Part shown: positions 13,446 through 16,973 of the stretch, in pieces
Position numbering within the stretch: position 1 is the stretch's first letter
How the letters are laid out: each line of letters opens with the position of its first letter
Assembly: GCA_001303545.1 (NCBI GenBank)
Contig: LJUA01000045.1
Location: 1-16,973, forward strand
Origin: Dehalococcoidia bacterium SM23_28_2
Lineage (GTDB): Bacteria; Chloroflexota; Dehalococcoidia; SM23-28-2
Direction of reading: 5' to 3'
DNA length: 16,973 bases
Program-made: the position numbers and the translations under genes
The notes under the pieces: model-generated
Seen by the model: only the letters and a program-made list of their open reading frames with translations
The model's database searches: none
What the model was told of the DNA's origin: nothing

Positions 13446-14342
13446 ATGGAAGAACCGTCCGAAAGCACAGGCTACAGGCAGTATGCTATCGAAGAGTATG
13501 TCCTCAGCGAGGAACCGTTCTATCTGCCGCTGAAGGACGAGGTAGAGCTGTTCACTGCTGCCTTTCATCAGAAGATACCGGTACTCCTTAAGGGCCCCAC
13601 AGGCTGTGGTAAGACCCGTTTCATCGAGTACATGGCCTACAAGCTTGATCGCCCTCTGACCATCGTCAGGGATGCCAGGAGACAGGCCGCGGGGTCTGCC
13701 CACCACGGTTTGCCCCTGGTGACCGTGGCCTGCCACGAGGACCTGACGGCCAGCGACCTGGTGGGGCGCTATCTCCTGGAGGGGGAGTCCACCCGCTGGA
13801 TCGACGGCCCTTTGACTCGCGCCGTCAAGGCCGGCGCCATCTGCTACCTGGACGAGATAGTCGAGGCGCGCAAAGACACCACTGTCCTTATCCATCCCCT
13901 TACCGACCACCGCCGTATCCTGCCCGTCGAGAAGCTGGGTCAGGTAGTGGAGGCCCGCGATGGCTTCCTGCTGGTCATCTCCTACAACCCTGGCTACCAG
14001 AGCGCTCTCAAGGACCTGAAGCACAGCACTCGCCAGCGGTTCATGGCCATCGAGTTCGGTTATCCCTCACGGGAGCAGGAGGCGCGCATCATCGAGCATG
14101 AAGCCGAAGTCCCCGGCGCCCTGGCCCTGGACCTGGCCAAGCTGGGCGAGAAGGTGCGCCACCTCAAGGAGCACGGCCTGGCCGAGGGGGTGAGCACTCG
14201 GTTGCTCATCTACGCTGGCAGACTCGTACAGAAGGGCGTGGCCCCTCGTCGCGCCTGTCAGGTGGCAGTGGTCTGGGCGCTCACCGATGACAGTGAGGTT
14301 CAACGCAGTATAGAAGAGGTGGTGTCCTCAATCTTTGAGTAA
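13446..14342 (+). CDS. CbbQ/NorQ-type AAA+ ATPase (MoxR-like)
   Basis: This 298-residue protein carries Walker A GPTGCGKT (50-57), the family segment VTVACHEDLTASDLVGRYLL (92-111), Walker B YLDEI (134-138), sensor-1 Asn181 (ISYNPGY), arginine-finger candidates Arg196/Arg198 (STRQRF) and sensor-2 Arg252. CbbQ and NorQ form ring ATPases that work with a VWA partner (CbbO/NorD) to remodel or insert cofactors in target enzymes such as Rubisco or nitric oxide reductase. Just such a VWA gene overlaps the end of this one, so the pair is likely translated together. About 18 residues (72-89) lie between RPL and the VTVACHED strand where I recall a shorter link in typical members. GAAGGA precedes the ATG. 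No rubisco or nor gene is in the window, so the client is unknown. Confidence 0.9.
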   Translation: MEEPSESTGYRQYAIEEYVLSEEPFYLPLKDEVELFTAAFHQKIPVLLKGPTGCGKTRFIEYMAYKLDRPLTIVRDARRQAAGSAHHGLPLVTVACHEDLTASDLVGRYLLEGESTRWIDGPLTRAVKAGAICYLDEIVEARKDTTVLIHPLTDHRRILPVEKLGQVVEARDGFLLVISYNPGYQSALKDLKHSTRQRFMAIEFGYPSREQEARIIEHEAEVPGALALDLAKLGEKVRHLKEHGLAEGVSTRLLIYAGRLVQKGVAPRRACQVAVVWALTDDSEVQRSIEEVVSSIFE

Positions 14343-16973
14343 TTCCTCTCTACGTCGACTGTTGGGCCGGTTCGAAAGGGAACTGGCTTCCCTCTCCACT
14401 GCCCTGGCAGCAGAGTTCCGCCGCAGTGCCGCGGTGGCTTGCGATCTGCTGGAGCCGGAGGAGGTAGCTCTGTGGGCCGAGGACGGCCTGGAGCTGGCCC
14501 GCTGCTCCTGGCGCTCCTGGGAGGCGGCCAGCGAGTACTTCCGAGCCACACCCGTGGTTCTGCCCCTCGTGGGCCTTCCCGCCTTCCAGCGCTGGGCCCG
14601 GCAGGGGCGCGACCTGGTCGAGCTGTCTTCGTCCCTGGCCGCCGCCTACTTCCGCGCCAGCCCGGGTACCCTGCCTCATCTCTCTCTGGCCCAGATGGAC
14701 GATTGGGCGACGCTCGGGCAGCGCCTCTACAAGGGCACCTGGCGTTCAGCCTCCCTCGCTGTGCAGTTCTTCGACATGAGCCCGGCGCTCTTGTCCCAGC
14801 TCTCTCTCGACGAGGCCAGGGCTCTGGTGCGCTTCGTGGACGTTCTCGCCGAGCGCTCTTACGACCTGGCCACCCACTGCCTGTCGACGGCACCCGCGTC
14901 TCTATCGCCCCTGAGCCCGCAGGATCGTGAGGCCTTCATACGTTTCGCCGAGGTGCTGGCCTACACCAGTTGGGCTGATGCCCGCGCCTATCTGGAGAAG
15001 GGCCCCCTTCTCCTGGGGCACATCCACGCCTCTCAGCGGCCGCGCTTCCTCAACCTCACCCGCGAGGTGGCCCGTCAGGAAGGGCGGCAAGCCTTCACCT
15101 TCTTCGCCGAGGGAGCGCGTGCCCTCAGTCAGGTTGAAGGGGGATTTCACCCCTACCTGCTTTCCCTGGCGGAGGATCTGGCCTGCCACTCGCCGGTGGC
15201 GGCCATGGAGTTCCTCAGAAGCCTGCCCCAGGTGCTGGTTCGGATCAATCTGGACGACCTGCCCCGCTGGCACGCCTTCGGCATGGCCCTGTTGGAGACC
15301 AGCGTCGAGGGTGGTGAGGCCTTCTTCCGTCTGGAGTCCAGCAAGGGCGATGAGATCCTGGAGTCCTTGTCTTCGCAGGTGGAACTGAACCGGGTTGCGG
15401 AGGTCTTGCGGATGTACTGCAAGGCCCTGACCGGCAGCAACGTGGCCATTCACTCCGTCGACACCCTTGCCGAGAAGAACATCGGCTGGGTGGCTACCGA
15501 GCGTCCTTCCACCGAGGGCACCGCGATCTTCCTGCCGACGATGGTGCAGGAGTATGAGGACAAGGTGCGCAACTTCGCCGTCTACAAGGTGTACGCCACC
15601 CACCAGGCAGGCCATCTGGAATTCGGTAGCTTTGACTTCCTGTTCGACAGGCCGGGACACGTCTTCCCCGACCGGCGCCACCAGCTGGAAGAGAAGCAGG
15701 GCGGCCCCAAGGAGGCCATGACCGACATAGAGCGCTTCTTCGACCTGTTCGACGACCGCCGCCTGGCCTCCGACCTGTTCGCCATCGCGGAGGACGCCCG
15801 CATCGACCGTCTGGTGGCTCAGGAGTACTGCGGCATTCGTTCCATGTATCGGCGCACCCAGGACAGGGAGCTGGGAAGGCGGCGGTCGCCGGAGGATCTG
15901 CCCCTGCGTCAGGCCTTCCTGGAGAACCTGGTGCTGGCCAGCCTGGAGGGCTTCCAGCGCATGCGCTGGCCCACGACCATGATCGGCCTCCTGCGCAACG
16001 CCCTCGGCCTCCTGCAGGCCGTCCAGCAGCCTCAGGCCAGCGTGGAGGACTCCGCCGAGGCCACTGTCCGTCTCTACCGCCTGGCCCAGAACATCCCCAA
16101 CATCCTCAGCGATCTGGATTGGCAGCGCCTCCAGCAGGAGGAGATAGAGCTGCCCCAGGACATGGACGCCATGGGCGATGGCCCGGCCCAAATGGTGGAC
16201 AGCGGCCAGGAGATGTCTTACGAGAGCCCTCAGCCGGTGGAGTTTCGAGGGGAATTCAAGCCGGAGCTGGTGCAGCTCCTCATGCGCCTGCGCCAGGAGA
16301 AGGAGAGCAGGCAGAGCCAGGCGGCGCCACAGCCGCTGTCGCCGGAGCAGTTGCAGCAGCTTCTGGATAAGAGCGTGGAGATAACGCTTAACCAGTTGGA
16401 CGAGGCCGACCTCTCCCAGAGCTCGGCTCTCTTCCTGACCAACCTCCTGAAGGAGACCACGCCCCAGCAGCCGGAGAAGCGCCTCCCCTATCGCGAGGAG
16501 CATTCGCTGCTGGGCATGCCCAAAGAGGGCGAAGAGGGCGAGTTGCCGCCCGAGCCCCAGTACTCCTACTACGACGAGTGGGACTTCCGGGCCAGCGACT
16601 ACAAGCCCCGCTGGTGTCGGGTGGCCGAGTATGCCCTGTCCGAGGGCGGCTCTCAGTTCTTCGAGCAGACCCTTCTGAAGCACGCCAGTCTCGTCGCCCA
16701 GACGCGCCGTCAGTTCGAGCTCCTGCGGCCGGAGGTGTTTCGCAAGATCAAGCGCCTGCTGGACGGCGAGGAGTTCGATCTGGACGCTGTGGTGGACTTC
16801 CTGGTGGAGCGCCACAGCGGCCACCAGCCCACGGGCAAGGTCTACTGGCGCCGCAACAAGGTGGAGAGAGACGTGGCGGTAGCCTTCCTCCTGGACATGA
16901 GCGCCTCCACCGACGAGGAGATCATGAAGCACGAGCGCCGCTACGGCGACGAGATAGGCGAGGACCCCCGGCG
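14335..16973 (+). CDS. Large NorD/CbbO-type VWA protein with N-terminal helical repeats (3' end off window)
   Basis: This single open frame of 879 codons reaches the window end. An in-frame TAG at 14311 leaves TTG at 14335 as the first start codon, preceded by GAGGTGGTG and overlapping the ATPase stop by 8 bases. Residues 61-322 form seven tandem repeats of about 37 residues, with a weaker eighth (see findings). A middle region (about 480-620) carries Arg/Glu-rich segments including a stretch like the catalytic-looking core of NorD proteins. Residues about 600-800 are acidic and Gln-rich. The VWA domain begins near the end with the MIDAS motif DMSAST (DxSxS), after which the window stops. By family knowledge it is the partner of the preceding AAA ATPase, bringing it to a client through the VWA domain (inference). 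The repeats may be the client-binding part. Confidence 0.85.
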   Translation, partial: MSNSSLRRLLGRFERELASLSTALAAEFRRSAAVACDLLEPEEVALWAEDGLELARCSWRSWEAASEYFRATPVVLPLVGLPAFQRWARQGRDLVELSSSLAAAYFRASPGTLPHLSLAQMDDWATLGQRLYKGTWRSASLAVQFFDMSPALLSQLSLDEARALVRFVDVLAERSYDLATHCLSTAPASLSPLSPQDREAFIRFAEVLAYTSWADARAYLEKGPLLLGHIHASQRPRFLNLTREVARQEGRQAFTFFAEGARALSQVEGGFHPYLLSLAEDLACHSPVAAMEFLRSLPQVLVRINLDDLPRWHAFGMALLETSVEGGEAFFRLESSKGDEILESLSSQVELNRVAEVLRMYCKALTGSNVAIHSVDTLAEKNIGWVATERPSTEGTAIFLPTMVQEYEDKVRNFAVYKVYATHQAGHLEFGSFDFLFDRPGHVFPDRRHQLEEKQGGPKEAMTDIERFFDLFDDRRLASDLFAIAEDARIDRLVAQEYCGIRSMYRRTQDRELGRRRSPEDLPLRQAFLENLVLASLEGFQRMRWPTTMIGLLRNALGLLQAVQQPQASVEDSAEATVRLYRLAQNIPNILSDLDWQRLQQEEIELPQDMDAMGDGPAQMVDSGQEMSYESPQPVEFRGEFKPELVQLLMRLRQEKESRQSQAAPQPLSPEQLQQLLDKSVEITLNQLDEADLSQSSALFLTNLLKETTPQQPEKRLPYREEHSLLGMPKEGEEGELPPEPQYSYYDEWDFRASDYKPRWCRVAEYALSEGGSQFFEQTLLKHASLVAQTRRQFELLRPEVFRKIKRLLDGEEFDLDAVVDFLVERHSGHQPTGKVYWRRNKVERDVAVAFLLDMSASTDEEIMKHERRYGDEIGEDPR
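14515..15300 (+). repeat. Seven ~37-residue tandem protein repeats in the VWA protein
   Basis: Units begin near residues 61, 98, 138, 175, 212, 249 and 286; all are 37 residues except the second (40). Shared positions are Ala at 5, aromatic/aliphatic at 8-9, Pro at 13 (Ala in the sixth) and Leu at 16. DNA identity between units is low, so the repeat is old and kept at protein level. A degenerate eighth unit may start at 323. Confidence 0.7.

Noticed and set aside
14902..16932. 676-codon open frame on the minus strand
   Set aside because: It is antisense to the VWA gene, has no ribosome site or recognisable domain, and its His/Leu/Gly-rich text is typical of the reverse frame of GC-rich coding DNA.

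Overview
The window comes from a high-GC bacterium. The best guess is a Chloroflexota (Dehalococcoidia-like) lineage, from three weak signs: a lipoprotein with a Cys-Gly-Gly-Glu start and a long Thr/Pro/Ala linker, an Etf gene pair next to an HdrD-like membrane Fe-S oxidoreductase, and a CbbQ-type AAA ATPase with a very long VWA partner. There is no rRNA or other phylogenetic marker, so this placement is inference. I found no tRNA, CRISPR array, IS element or origin.

Layout. (1) 1-929, minus: 5' part of a LarA-type nickel-dependent racemase. (2) 972-3576, plus: a small zinc-ribbon fragment, an AT-rich flavin reductase that looks foreign, an intact zinc-ribbon protein and two tandem SDR oxidoreductases. 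(3) 3587-5190, minus: a third SDR followed by a lipoprotein with two repeated domains. (4) 5191-5349: a divergent control region with a promoter candidate for each direction and a 21-bp palindrome. (5) 5350-8539, plus: two tandem enoyl-CoA hydratase/isomerase genes, the first frameshifted, then an acyl-CoA synthetase. (6) 8548-12669, plus: its own promoter candidate, an HdrD-like membrane iron-sulfur oxidoreductase (EMO type), etfB and etfA, closed by a strong intrinsic terminator at 12689-12729. (7) 12782-16973, plus: coaE, a CbbQ/NorQ-type AAA ATPase, and the first ~880 residues of a NorD/CbbO-type VWA protein that is cut by the window end just after its MIDAS motif.

How the genes fit together. 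Regions 2 to 6 read as acyl-CoA catabolism. The synthetase activates a carboxylic acid, the hydratases and SDRs handle enoyl- and hydroxyacyl-type steps, and ETF collects electrons from acyl-CoA dehydrogenases encoded elsewhere and passes them through the membrane oxidoreductase to menaquinone. No acyl-CoA dehydrogenase, thiolase or regulator is in the window, and the substrate cannot be read from the sequence. Region 7 is a separate ATPase/VWA metallochaperone-like pair whose target is not in view.

Most notable points: the eight-fold ~37-residue helical repeat in the N-terminus of the VWA protein, the 4-base GCAA duplication that breaks the first hydratase and leaves a stop-free read-through into the second, the palindrome between the divergent acyl-CoA operons, and the zinc-ribbon gene fragment and full copy that flank an AT-rich gene.
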